Source of the DNA: Deinandra increscens subsp. villosa
Lineage: Eukaryota > Streptophyta > Magnoliopsida > Asterales > Asteraceae
Direction of reading: 5' to 3'
Assembly: GCA_039602395.1 (NCBI GenBank)
Contig: JBCNJP010000008.1
Location: 71,263,095 to 71,327,094, forward strand
Length of the DNA: 64,000 bases
Numbering within the stretch: position 1 is the first letter of the stretch; the number at the start of each line of letters is the position of its first letter. The position numbers and the translations under genes were made by a program. The notes under the pieces are model-generated. The model did not search any database. It was not told the DNA's origin and worked only from the letters and a program-made list of their open reading frames with translations. Of this stretch, positions 34,832 to 47,000 are shown piece by piece.

Positions 34832-37005
34832 TACATGGAAAAAGATTGTTCCTTTATTTAATTGGTTTGTTAACCCAACCATGGTTAGTCTACTTAATTT
34901 GTCCTCTAATTAATTTCTAAACTTTAGTTAATAATTTTCATCAGGTTACGCTTTACATTTTTTGGTATTATTTTTCTTTTTTACTTTTAAATGACTTATA
35001 ATAATATTATCAATCTATCATATTCATGCGATTAATTAGTGATCAGATCGTAAAATATAATGATCGTTATCAGCATATAAGTATTTAATTATAGTATTTG
35101 AAGTACTTAGTTTTGTTTTTCATATAATTATACCCCTTGTTCATTTATCATGCATCATTATTTTTTCCTCGTAGTGTTTGAATTAGGTATAGATGCATGG
35201 TTAGTTAGATTCATCATATATTATATATACTGATATTTGGTTAATTAATCTAATTAAGGCCAGTGCTGTTTAATTTATTTGCTATGTTTATTCAAACTAA
35301 AATCGTTATAAAAGTTAGGTTATGACTAATGGAAACCAATAAAGTTTTTATGATTAAAGAAGACTTTGATGATAACGATATAAAAGGAGAATGAATATTA
35401 TCATTAGTTAACAGGGATGGATTAAGAAAAAATAACCATAATGTAATCAAAGTTATTAAATCAGATATATTTGCTGTTTTATTTATTTGCATGGTGTCTA
35501 CGTACATACTTTTTTCACTACGTACGTACACTTTAGTTTTATGCACACTATATATATATGTATATATAGTTGGCAGTATTTATAACTTCGTGGTTATTTA
35601 GTATTCTAAATAAATTAGCTGGTATATCTAAACATAAGAAATTGTTGATATTTAATTATCGTCTCATTTCCTTAATGTAATTAGCTATATATAAAAAATG
35701 CGAATCATGATAATATAAAATGGCCTCAAAAGTGCTCATGCTTTTGCAAACGAACTTTGTGAAAGGTGCATGTATGATTAGCTTTTATTTAATCTTTTCT
35801 TCAATAATTAATCATCTTTTCTTTTATTAATAACATATAATTGTGATAATTAAGTGATATACTGGGATTAAAACTGATTTGGAACCGGTAAAACCAAAAC
35901 ACAGCCGTCAAAACCCCGTTTTAATCACCCTTTAAAACCGGTTTTGAACCCAAACAAGCCAAAACCGCGACTTTAATCATACATATATATAACTAAAGTT
36001 GTTTTTTATGCTTGTTTTAGAAACAATTATATATGTGATTTATTTAGAAACAACAACAAGACTTAATATATCTTTGAAAAGATAGAAAAATGAGTTAGTG
36101 AACAAGCCATGATTGTGACTACATTCATTTTTGGAGTTAGCAATATATAGTTTAATGAAGTATATTCTGGAAGTTGGAACATGATATTTATCCAAAGCCT
36201 AAATTTTCGTGAAAAGTTAGTTTTATTTATTGTGCTTATTTAGGGTAAAGCCAGCTTGATAATGAAAGTTATGGACCACAGCACACAGAAAGGAAAGAGT
36301 CCAACGCACAGTCCGTACGGTCCAGGCCCAGTCAGGTTATTCTTTTCTCTCTGGTTCATTCTATTCTTTTCTCTCTGATTCATATCTTTAAAAAAATAAT
36401 TAAAAAAAAAACAAAAAAAAAACCGATTCTAGAACCGAAACCAACCGGTTAGAGTATGATGACGTAGAAAGTTTCTCAAATAAACTTTGGCCATAAACTC
36501 AGTAACTAATTAGCTAGGGGAAGCCTATAGCATGAAAGCAAGTATTCATGCTTCTCGCGAACTAACGCTAAGACAAGGCAGATCAAGGGCAATTTGCTTT
36601 GATCGCTAGTATTAGGCAAGTTACTAGAATTGAAATATGACAAAAATATGAGAGTCCTACAAAGCTCGAAAAGGATACATACAGAACGTGAGGACTCTCT
36701 AAAGCCGACATTTAGTTCCAAAAAAACAACACTCGTAGGTCAAAGCCTGCTGAAAGTAACACGGGTGGCAAGAGTCTGAAGCAAGTCATTGTCGCCTGAT
36801 ATCAAATAGTAACACACAGACAACAGTGGTCAATCATTTACACTAAAATGGCTAAAAACGCTTTCTCAAGGCAAGCATGCGAAGAAGTCAGGGTTCCATC
36901 ACCCTCGAAGAGGAGATACTGGCTAACCACGGATCCCAAACCTAAGGTATGAATTGAGAACTCGTTCTAAGGTAAATCCCAAACGTAACATAAACCCTCA
37001 CACAC
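34832..37005. other. CYP78A upstream region, intergenic
   Basis: No gene is recognised. AT-rich sequence probably contains the CYP78A promoter. Short runs of AACCGG words at 35880-35960 and 36420-36450 are fragments of the ACCGGTT-type repeats. The segment 36480-37000 is GC-moderate and anonymous. Confidence 0.4.
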
Positions 37006-37610
37006 CACTACAAGAAACTTGGGCTTTAGTGGCGACACATGTCGCCGCTATTGGTCTTAAATGTCGCCGCTATTACCTTTAGCGGCGACGTGTCGCCGCT
37101 AAAAAGTCGCCACTATATGCTGGCCGCTAAAACTTCATCGGCGCCGCTATTAACATGTCGCCACTAATGATACTCGTCGCCACTAAAAAGTCGCCACTAA
37201 TGCTCATTGTACGGTTGTAGTTTTTCGTACTCTTTTCGTTTTCAGTTTTTCCCAGATGCAGTTTTTCCAACAATAAGTTTCAAATTTTTCCCAAATTCGT
37301 ATATAAACATCATGAAATATATATATCCGTACATAAACGTTGTAATCCAAATATTTTTCTAAGTTAAAAGTTGAACATATATAAACTAGCTATTTAGACC
37401 ATATCGTGATTCGTCCGCTTCATCTCCAACATCCGCATCATCGTCTTGGTCGCCAACACTTGTTCCCCATATTCAAAAAGTTTGAGCAAACCATGAACAT
37501 ACATTGTCATCGACTTCTATCAACCCAAAACTTTGTCAATGTATTATCAAAATCTGCAATAACCTACAGTTCAAAAGATGTCGCCACTAATAACCCTTTT
37601 TCTTGTAGTG
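37006..37610. mobile_element. non-autonomous CACTA transposon
   Basis: A 605-bp element with termini CACTACAAGAAACTTGGGC and ...CCTTTTTCTTGTAGTG and a 3-bp TSD CAC. The subterminal regions carry repeated TGTCGCCACTAA/TTAGTGGCGACA words in both orientations (about ten at the left, one at the right), as expected for CACTA transposase-binding repeats. No transposase is encoded. Confidence 0.9.
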
Positions 37611-37613
37611 CAC

Positions 37614-39518
37614 ACTACCTTACATTACCCTCTCGCCATAACTTAGCATACTGATTCTCACGTCGGAGGTTGATCGCAAAAGGCCCTCTCTTGCAGTGAG
37701 ACTAGCTAACGGTATTTGTCCGTCTCTTAGCAAGTCTCTCTTATCACATGAGGCTGTTAATTGGCCATCTCTTCAAAAGGTCAGTATCATGCCTCCCTGG
37801 TTCCTGTTGTAGCAATAGAGTAGAATCGAGATTAGCCGGCTTGTTATCAGTTTGCACTCCATACTTCAAAATTGAAACATGTAGGTTGTTATAGGGTAAA
37901 GGAAGCGTTGAAGAAAAGTTTCTTTAGAGTATCCGTACTTAGGTTCTTCATTCTCGTCTTTATAATTCAACTAAAAGTTATTATTTTATACATGCATGTA
38001 TCCTTCTTGTTCTAAAACATCTCACATCTCATTCTCAATATCTATCCGCATTCCAATTAAATATTACATTTTTATTAGTTTACTTTTTTTCGTACACAAA
38101 CACTACTAAAAAAATATATAAAAATTTGATGAATAGCGCAAAACTAAATATAATATAGGGATGACTTTTGTTTTTTCCAAGTGGGATTTGAGAATGAAGA
38201 CTCCAATGTAGAAGTAAAAACGTATACCAACATTTACCCTATAATTTAAAAATGAGGATAGGGATTGCAAATCCATTCCACCAATCCTTAGTTGCTCTTA
38301 CTCAAGAAAGCACCAAACACAAATCAAACAAAAATAATAATAATCAAAGCAAAGCAAGCAAATCTAACCCTAGACGCGTGGTCCTCTCCATAAATCCACA
38401 TAATTACAAAAATTAATTATAATAATAGTAGTAGTAATAAAGAAAACAACTTTAATTATGAAAACCCTCCTTCTTTGTTGCTTTAATAAATAAAAATAAA
38501 GATGAGACCACATTTAGTGAAGCACTAATTAATTGAAAAGCAAGACACAATATCATGACCATGACCAAGACCATGATTATGATTGATAAGGGTCTAGAGG
38601 AGATCATGTAATCTTTGATGCAAATTAAAAATAACACATATAAATTGACGAATCAAAGATGATGAATAATAAATAAATATATGATATGGTACGATGCTTC
38701 TGGGAACATCCGTTACTTAAAACAAGTGGGATTACGTGTCCCAATCCTTTTGATTTAAATATTGTTTTTATAAGATATAAAACTTAATTCCAAAAGAAAC
38801 CAATCAAAGAGCAACACATATATATGAAACCCTAAAATATAAGTATTAAAAATTAAGCATGTGATGTGGTGGTTGCTTCTTTCCAGCAATGGCAAGATGC
38901 GGGCCACTTTACTTGCCAAAAAGAGAAAGTTAGAATGTGCGTAGGACCACCCTAGCTACTCCAAGATCATGCTACCAACATATCTTATTATTGCTCCATC
39001 GGATATCATCATTCACCTTAGGTTGCTTGGTTAATTTGACGATTTTGGTCGAAACAGATTCCACTTTCTGATAGGATCAATGGGTTTCATGTGAACGGAT
39101 CTACTTCTTATACAACTATACAAGTAACAGTGTGTTATGGTCTAAGCAGGGGAGGAAAGGTTTTACTCGGCTTTGGTATGACTACCCTTTTAGAGTTTAT
39201 AACGGGATAATGTGACAAGTAAATGGCGGATTATGGGCTATGGTAACCTGGGATTAGATTAGCTTAGGTTAAGTTAGTCATATATGTGACATTAGGTTAA
39301 ATGTGCATGTGTTTAGGTAGCTGATTGTGATTCCGATAGGTTATCTTTGATATTTATGCTTAGATGATTCCTGCTTTTATTTTGAACGTGATTAAGGGGG
39401 GAGATTTTTGGGTTCAGCTCGTCAATTCCTCTAAGCTAAAGTTTACCCCTAAAGTGTCAATATCTAATAGTTGTGTGTAGTATGTAAATGTGTGTATGTA
39501 CGTGTCGCTTAAACAAAT
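37614..39518. other. intergenic
   Basis: No gene or defined element is recognised on either strand; the sequence is AT-rich and anonymous. Confidence 0.4.
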
Positions 39519-39521
39519 TAA

Positions 39522-40649
39522 GGGGGCGTTTGGTTCACGGAATTCGTTGGAATTTGAATTGGAATTGGAATTGGATTTGGAATTGGAATTCAAAGGAATT
39601 GGAATTTGAAGAAATTGGAATTCAAATGAATTGGAATTTAAATTCAAATTCCAATTCCACTGAAAACCGCGAACCAAACACACTATGGAATTCAAATCCA
39701 AAATAATTGGATTTAATTTTTAAAATTAAAATTCAATAAAAACCACGACTGGACCCGTCTCACAGACCAGTCCGACCTAACCAGACCCCCAGACCGACCG
39801 GACCCGACCGCCGAGACCCGACCAGACCCGACCCCTGGACCAGACCGATACCCAGGTCGGGTGGGGTCCGGTCGGTCCGGTCCGTTTTGGGGGTCGGGTC
39901 GGGTCCGATGGTTGGGTCCGGGGGTCGGGTAGGGTCCGAGGGTTGGGTCCGGGGGGTCGGGTCGGGTCCGAGGGTCCGGTCGGGTTCGGGGGTCCGGTCA
40001 GTCCGAGGTCGGGTGGGGTCCGGTTGGTCCGGTCCGGGGGTCCGGTCGGTCCGGTCCGGGGATCCGGTCGGTCGGGTCCGGGGTTTGGGTCGGGTCCGGG
40101 GGTCCGGTCGGTCCGGGGTCGGGTGGGGTCCGGTCGGTCTGGTCCAGTCCGGTCCGGGGGTCCGGTCGGTCTGGTCCGGTCCGAGGGTCGGGACATGTAC
40201 GGTCGGGGGTCCGGCCGGTCCCGGAGACCGGTCTGGGGTTCGGGTCTGGCTAGTCGGGTCCGGGGATCGGGTCTGGTCGGTCGGGTCCGGGGGTCGGGTC
40301 TGGTCAGTCCAGTTCGGGGTTCGGGTCGGTTGGTCCGGGTGTCGAGTCCGGCGGGTCCGGTCAGGTTCGATCGGTTCGGTCCACGGGTCTGGCCAGTCGG
40401 GTAGTTGTCTTCGGTGTGAAAGGAATGTGAAATCCTTTATTATTATGAAGTAATGTGAAATCCATTGAATGAAGGAATTTGATGGAATCTAATCAAATTC
40501 CAATTCCAATTCCCTTATTAACCAAACACATTAAATATGGAATTCAAATTCCAATCACACTGAATCTCGCGAACCAAACACATTATGGAATGGAATTCGA
40601 ATTCCAATTCCAATGAATTCCCACGAATTCCATCATACCAAACGCCCCC
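39522..40649. mobile_element. PIF/Harbinger (Tourist-type) MITE carrying a minisatellite
   Basis: Termini GGGGGCGTTTGGTTCACGGAAT and ...ATACCAAACGCCCCC form inverted repeats continuing into GAATTC/TTGGAATT words. A 3-bp TSD TAA lies at 39519-39521 and 40650-40652. A size of 1128 bp is large for a MITE because a GC-rich array fills its centre. Inner GCGAACCAAACACATTATGG words near 39670 and 40570 repeat the terminus. Confidence 0.85.
39753..40412. repeat. GC-rich minisatellite with strand switch
   Basis: Tandem, irregular units of the type GGTCCGGGGGTCGGGTC and GGTCCGGTCGGTCCGG. Up to about 39860 the unit is on the minus strand (GACCCGACCC on plus); after that it is on the plus strand to about 40412. 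Long open frames on both strands here are by-products of the repeat. Confidence 0.9.
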
Positions 40650-40652
40650 TAA

Positions 40653-40992
40653 GGGTTGTGTACGTCAATCTCCTGTGAACCGACGTATCATATCCCCTCA
40701 CTTTGTATATATGAAACCATAGATCACCCAATCTAGGATTAATCGAGTTTTTCTAAAATCACCCATACGAATTGTTGTTAATTCTCACACATATAGAGAG
40801 AGAGAGCTTATTATTAGCAAGCACCCACGAGAGTGTTCTGAGATCGGGGGAGTCAAGAATCAAGTATACATAAGTGGTGGATCTAGTACTTTGATCACAC
40901 GACTTCTCTAAACACTCCAAAACGTCAAAAACGATCAAATGGCAGACAACGTTATGAGGAATGTACCAACCGTCGGGAGGAACATACATATA
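40653..40992. other. intergenic
   Basis: No gene is recognised; directly left of the BED-finger remnant. GAGA-type microsatellite at 40796-40806. Confidence 0.35.
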
Positions 40993-41152
40993 AAGAGGTG
41001 TCCTAAGGTTTGGGTTAACTATGATTTGTTTGAAATGTCAGATGGTATCCAAAGAGCTTGATGCAAAAAATGTGGTGTGTTATTCAAATTCAATTCCGAC
41101 GTCACTTTCCGTGTTCATATTCGAAGACATGAACCTTCGAGTTCAACGCAAT
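40993..41152 (+). pseudogene. BED zinc-finger remnant of a hAT transposase-like gene
   Basis: The frame reads KRCPKVWVNYDLFEM, then CKKCGVLFKFNSD and HIRRHEPSSS. This is a BED-type finger (C-x2-C...H-x3-H with an aromatic W-x-Y start) as found in hAT transposases and domesticated relatives. An in-frame TGA at 41059-41061 stands just before the first finger cysteine (a CGA-to-TGA change would explain it), and a MITE interrupts the sequence at 41153. No downstream dimerisation domain is recognisable. Confidence 0.65.
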
Positions 41153-41548
41153 CAGGGGCGGTTCTTAATGGGTACCAGCAGTGACCGCTGATTTTTTTGT
41201 CCCGAGGTACCGAGTATAGGCGTTTTACGAAGAAATTTTTTATATATATCGTTTCGGTCACCACTAATTTTTTTTATATATTGAGTTGGTCACCACTAAT
41301 TTTTTTTTAATATTGAATGTATTAAGTCAGTCTCCAACGTAAAATTATTTATAAATGTTATGTATCTACTAAAAAAATATCAAAAATTAGATCTTACATG
41401 ACTTATTTTAACTAAAACGAAGTTTAGGGTTGTTTTGGTAACTAAAACAAAGTATAAGGGTACTCATTTATAGTTTTTTTGTTTGAACCGACTCGACCTG
41501 GATTCAATATTTTTTGTTCTAATGGATTGACCCGACCCGAATTCGTTA

Positions 41549-41610
<62 letters not shown>

Positions 41611-41702
41611 TTTGATCCGACCCGAATTCGTTAGTTATATATATATTTTTTGGTCACGTAACTTTCGGTCACCCATGAAATTTTTTTCAAGATCCGCCAC
41701 TG
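41153..41702. mobile_element. hAT-type MITE with 8-bp TSD
   Basis: A 550-bp element starts CAGGGGCGGTTCTTAATGGG and ends AAGATCCGCCACTG, with a perfect 8-bp TSD AACGCAAT (41145-41152 and 41703-41710). GGTCACC words recur near both ends. A long AT microsatellite lies inside. Confidence 0.88.
41551..41607. repeat. (TA)n microsatellite
   Basis: About 28 TA units within the hAT-type MITE. Confidence 0.95.
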
Positions 41703-41855
41703 AACGCAATGAGATGATAAAAGAAGCTTCAAGCTAGAGGTAGTTGTCGGTGGTCATCAAATTTCATAAACTGTGCTATCTTAATTATTGTCGGACAATG
41801 CAGTTACACATATATGCTACGCATATAGGTGCAAGTGCATCGCCCACCAAGAATT

Positions 41856-42254
41856 TTTTTTTAACAGCAAAGGCAACTCCAATTAAAACGGGAAAAACGC
41901 CACTAGCGAGAAACTAGAGACGCCCCCACCAACATACACCAAAACTTACATCAAAGAAAAATTGTTCCAATCAATGCTAGTTTTACATCTATTGCTCAAC
42001 CACACCTTACTCCAAGTTGTGATCTCATTGATAACCTTACCCAAAGAAGGCAACGCACCGTTGAAGACCACGTTATTCATTTCATTCCATAAGACCCAAC
42101 AAGCGGTTAACACAATGCCTTGAATGACCTCCTTCTTTTTATCGTCGATTTGTGGCAAGGAGTGAATATTCACCAAATCTTCAAAAGAGAACACTATAAA
42201 TTTAAGAATTTTACACCAATCTGCGATCCAATTCCAAACCTTATCATTACACCA
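41856..42254 (-). mobile_element. 5'-truncated LINE with 17-bp TSD
   Basis: On the minus strand, 41946-42254 encodes the C-terminal end of a LINE polyprotein: FSFEDLVNIHS, then KKKEVIQGIVLTACWVLWNE and TWSKVWLSNRCK, as seen after the zinc-binding RT domain of plant LINEs. A short 3' untranslated region and a poly-A (poly-T at 41852-41862 on plus) follow. A perfect 17-bp TSD ATCGCCCACCAAGAATT lies at 41839-41855 and 42255-42271. Confidence 0.9.
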
Positions 42255-42271
42255 ATCGCCCACCAAGAATT

Positions 42272-44073
42272 AATGTGGGACAATTGAATTTTGAGGGCCA
42301 CTTGGAAACTCGCTCTGGCTCAATTAATGTGGGACAGTTCAGACGTGAGGACCACCGAAAAATTAAAAAGATAATAATAATAACTTGATTTTGTTATGAT
42401 ATTGAAGATGCTTCGGTATCCCCTGGTTCTTGTTCAGATCCACATGTGTAATGATAGATTGTAACTAATCGATTGCAATTTCTGGTTGATTTTGAAGTTG
42501 TTATTAAAAGAAAAAGATGCTAATTTTAACCCATTTAGTAAGATAGGTTTATTAGGATTATTCTAGATAAATTGGTTAAACAGAAAGATCTGGGTTGAAC
42601 ATGTTATACGGGTCGAAAGGCTACTAGATTACATATACGTGCAAATTATTTTTTAAGTAATGAAGTTTTAAAGTTTAAGTTTTAAAGATATTATCTAAGT
42701 GGCGATAATCTGTTTCGAGTTTTGAAGATGTTTAACTAGTTATTGGTGGATGACCAGAGCTTGATGTTACTTGATTAACAAACAATGTAGTTAACTTGCA
42801 TGCATTGTTTGATCAAAATCTCATTACACAATCAAAATGTTACATTCAATGGATGTTATAAATACCAAGATAAGAAACACAGCCAAACATGGTCTTGTGC
42901 GACAAGTTATTAGTGATACATCTCTAAATTTCAGAAATTTCTTTTTATATTGCTTCTTCATTCCAATCTTCATCTCCATCTCTATTTCTAAAATATAGAG
43001 ATATTTACAGATTCAAGCAATGAACTTCTACAGATTTTGATTAAAAAAAATTAAGTGAACTCGTGGAGGGGAAAAGGGTTTTACATAATTCACAAACACA
43101 GATTCATAAGAACATGCTACAAAGACGGAAATCTTCATTCAGCTATGTCTTGTGATTCCGTCAAACATTACGAATTCTTTGCTATTTTGGATGCAGATTT
43201 CCACCACAACCCTCATTACCTTATCTCACGGTCCCTACTTTAAGGTAACTACAACCACAGTCATTCTTACTATTTATAGCCATTTTGCCCTTTTATGATC
43301 AAGGATGTTAGGATGTATTTTGTTTGTAAATGGAGAATTTAGACAATTTTAAATCAACCCGTTCTGACCCGAACTGGTCTTAACCCATTTTCAAACTGAC
43401 ATGTTCTGGCACACACCCATTTTACCTGCACATATTCTAACCTGCTACCCAACCCGACCCGAACCACACGTTTTACCAGGTCTTTTTAAAGCCCACAGAT
43501 ATGAAGCCAACATACATGTCAATAAATATCTAACAAGTGGGACAGAAGCCCCAATTTCTAACCATAAACTTATCTGCTAACAACAGCCCATCAAATCTCC
43601 TAATTTCTGAAGCAAACCAACTCATAGATATTATCAGGTCTAAGATGAGTAGGCCTATTAACCATGAAATTCAATACCACCATTTTAATAAACTAAAATG
43701 CTGAAGAGAGGTATAAAAATTCACCACCAAGCTACATCCTTTTATTTTAGTACGTGTATAGTAGTACTACAAAAGCACAGACCTACACGTTTACGCAAGA
43801 TGACCACACCTCAGATAAAGTAGCAAATCGTATAACTAGGATCTCACAAAGTAAAATACATTTATGAAGACTTATAAAGTCAAAACTTGGCATCATACCA
43901 GATACATGTCGCTATTATACTGGCAGTGCACCTTAGGATGAAAATTTCTAAGAATAACATAAGGCACTAATAAGCTCACTTTAAGTGCTAGGTTGATACA
44001 CATCTTAGCCCTTTATAGTTGCATCGTCTCGTAACAAAATGAGATCAACTTACTACTGAGAAAATATATTTCC
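42272..44073. other. intergenic, downstream of TOM20
   Basis: No gene is seen. About 43390-43480 has CCCGACCCGAACC-type repeat words. The TOM20 3' untranslated region lies at the right edge. Confidence 0.4.
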
Positions 44074-47000
44074 TTATCTCGGTGGAGGTGGAGGTACATT
44101 AGACTTGGCCATCCCTACCCATGCAACAAGCCCAACAGCAAGAATTATCCACCCAAATATGTCGTACTTCAAATCACTGCTCTTCTTTTTTCCAGAACCC
44201 TACAACACAGAACAGACAAATAGTCTTAGAAAAAAGATATTAGCGGCAATAAAACCGAAAAACATTTTACTAGATAATACTAGAAGCCCATCAAAATAAA
44301 AATCCAGGCGAGCTAACTGGTTTACGTTCCAGTAATCGATGTGAAACAAAGTTTTAATTTGCCTGTGTGTTATGCCAGAATGAAATTCTCGTTTGACTAG
44401 AAAAAATCTCATGGACTTGCCTCTTTTAGGAGTTGGGATTTACGTAAACCGGGCAAATAAAAATAAGGTAGCTTAATTCAGGTAATCCAGGTTCGTGTGG
44501 AGCCTAATTTTATTATGGTGTTCGTTTTGATTTCGAGTTAGGGTGTTTTTTCAAGCCCCACCAAAAACCAGAAATTAGAAACCTTATTGCAAATGTTAGA
44601 ACTCTTATTTCAAATCGATCTCTCAGCCTTTTAAGAATACTACCTAATTTCCAAGCAACCAACATGAAAATTAAATAATCAAGAATCAAGAATAATAAAT
44701 GATAATATTAATAATAACAATAATAATTATAGGGAATTGAAAAAAAAATGAACAGAACAACCAGCCTAGGAGTCAAACCCCTGACATCTATTTTACAAAG
44801 CATAATTCGTTAATTTTTTGAATCATAAAATATGAAGTATAACAAACAAAAGTATTGCTCAACTGGAAACAAAGAAATGGGGAAAAAAAGGCTTTGAAAG
44901 TGTCAAACAGTCAAACCAACAAACTCGGGGTTACACACAGCCCCTTTATCCATTACCGTGATACTTTTTATTGTTTATTGCACTTTTAAACTTATTTACT
45001 GTTACATTATAAATGTCTACTCATCATCAAAACTCACTAATAAAATGCAAAGGAGAATGAGCAAAAGTAAGGGGATATTAGACTTAATCTGAATTGTTCA
45101 TGTGTGACACAAAGAGGTCAAGTTAAATTATAATTCGTATTTTTTTTATTTCGTATGGAATTTTATTCGAGTATGTTTTTGTTTAGATGGTAAGGATTTC
45201 AACGAGTCTTTAGTTTGATTTGATTTGATTTAGTTTCCTAGTTGAATTAGTCTTGTTTTGTAAGTTTATCTAGTATTAATAAGAGCCTTATATGGTTTAT
45301 GGTGTGCTTAAGGTTTCAATTTTTACATATTGAAAGAGTAAGCACTGTTTTAGTTCAACCTCCTGCTGTGTTTTTTCTGTGATTGGCGCATCTAGGCCAT
45401 CAGTGGATGCATTTTTTTTCTATAGCTGAGACATAACAATTTCAACTCATTTAAATATGAATTATGAGAGGGTTGATTCCTGTTATGTTTTTATCATGAA
45501 CGAATCAAATGGGTGAAAACAAGAAAAAGTAACTTAAATATGAAGAGAGTTAAATATGTTGAAAGGGTTGAAAGTCACGCAAATGTATTTATAATATCTA
45601 AACCCCCTAAATCATTTTATTTAGAAAAATATATGATTATAAAATAATATAATTTTCAAAATTGTGACAATATATTTACACAAAACTTCCAAACAAATTT
45701 GGACCAACTAGAATAATTACCTGACTTAACCCTTACCCAAACCGCCCATCTTGCTACCTCAATCCAAGACCAAATAAAGGGAATATGCATAACCTTAGCA
45801 CTTGAAGATGCAGCAGATCCTCCACCCAACGTCTGTTGAGCCTGACCAAGTCCTCCGTGTTTGTGGATCTCTTTGTGCAACTCAGGTGCCTGATAGATTA
45901 AATTGTAATATACAAGATTCATTAAACTTTGCGAAGTGAATTATTATTATATATGATTAAGATATGAATTCACTGCCAAATATTTGTTCCTAGTATCACT
46001 TGACCACGATAAATAATATTACTATATATAAAGGTCATATAAGTTGGAAGGAGTCGAAGAGGAAAACATGATAGAAATCTAGATTAAGGCATAAGCTGGT
46101 CAGAAGAGAAAACCAGACAGATGCACAAAGCATAAGCTGGTCATAAAAGAAGCTCTAGAAAATAACATAGCTTTGATAAATGACTAATTTAGCTTTACTA
46201 AATTACGACCACATATAAATCTCTGTTGTCACAAGCCCACAAGGTGTGCGCCTAGTCGCTCAGGGACGGCCATGTTGCCTCGCCTCAGAAACCCATCTTC
46301 AGGCCCTGAGGCGCCCAAGTTCTGGCAAAAAATATTCTGAACATGTCTGATATTCTGAATCAATTACACTAGATATGGTATTTTTAAACTATCCACCTCA
46401 CTTAAAAAAGCCTTCACTTTTTGAGCGCCTTGTGCCTAGGCCTAAGGCTCACCCTTCACGCCTTGAGTGTGGTTTCGACACATATGCTATCAAATGCGGT
46501 CAGCTACTATATTAGCAAAGAATCGGTGGCATATTTTGACTTTTACTCAGATATCCACGATATCAAAATTTGTCAAACTGGTGCTTCATCATGAAATTTA
46601 CCATGCTAACTAATGTTTTAGGTAGTAAACTGAAGCACTATGGTTGAACTAGCAGCTAGTCCCTAATAGCATATTTACAAAGCTTAGCTGTCACTTGGGC
46701 ATAATCACTGATCTTAAAGTTAACAGAACACAACTTTAAATGCAAATTATGAACATCTGCCTGAAAATGTTTTCATGATACTACCATATGAAAGAGTTAA
46801 ACAGCTTAAACATATGTGTAATGCCTGTGCTTATAAGCAGAAGCAGGTATCAGCTTATTTCGCCTAAGGTTAAACTTGTAATTCTGAATCCAACAAAAGT
46901 AATCAGATTGAGATAAGCAATCTCAAACACTCCTTTAGTAAAACATAACAGGCAGATGCACAGTTTAAATAAGGAATCCCAAACACTCCTTTAGTAAAAC

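Noticed and set aside
39777..40453. Open frames of 139, 188 and 153 codons on both strands
   Set aside because: They are produced by the stop-poor GC-rich minisatellite; composition is repetitive R/G/S/V/P and no domain is visible.
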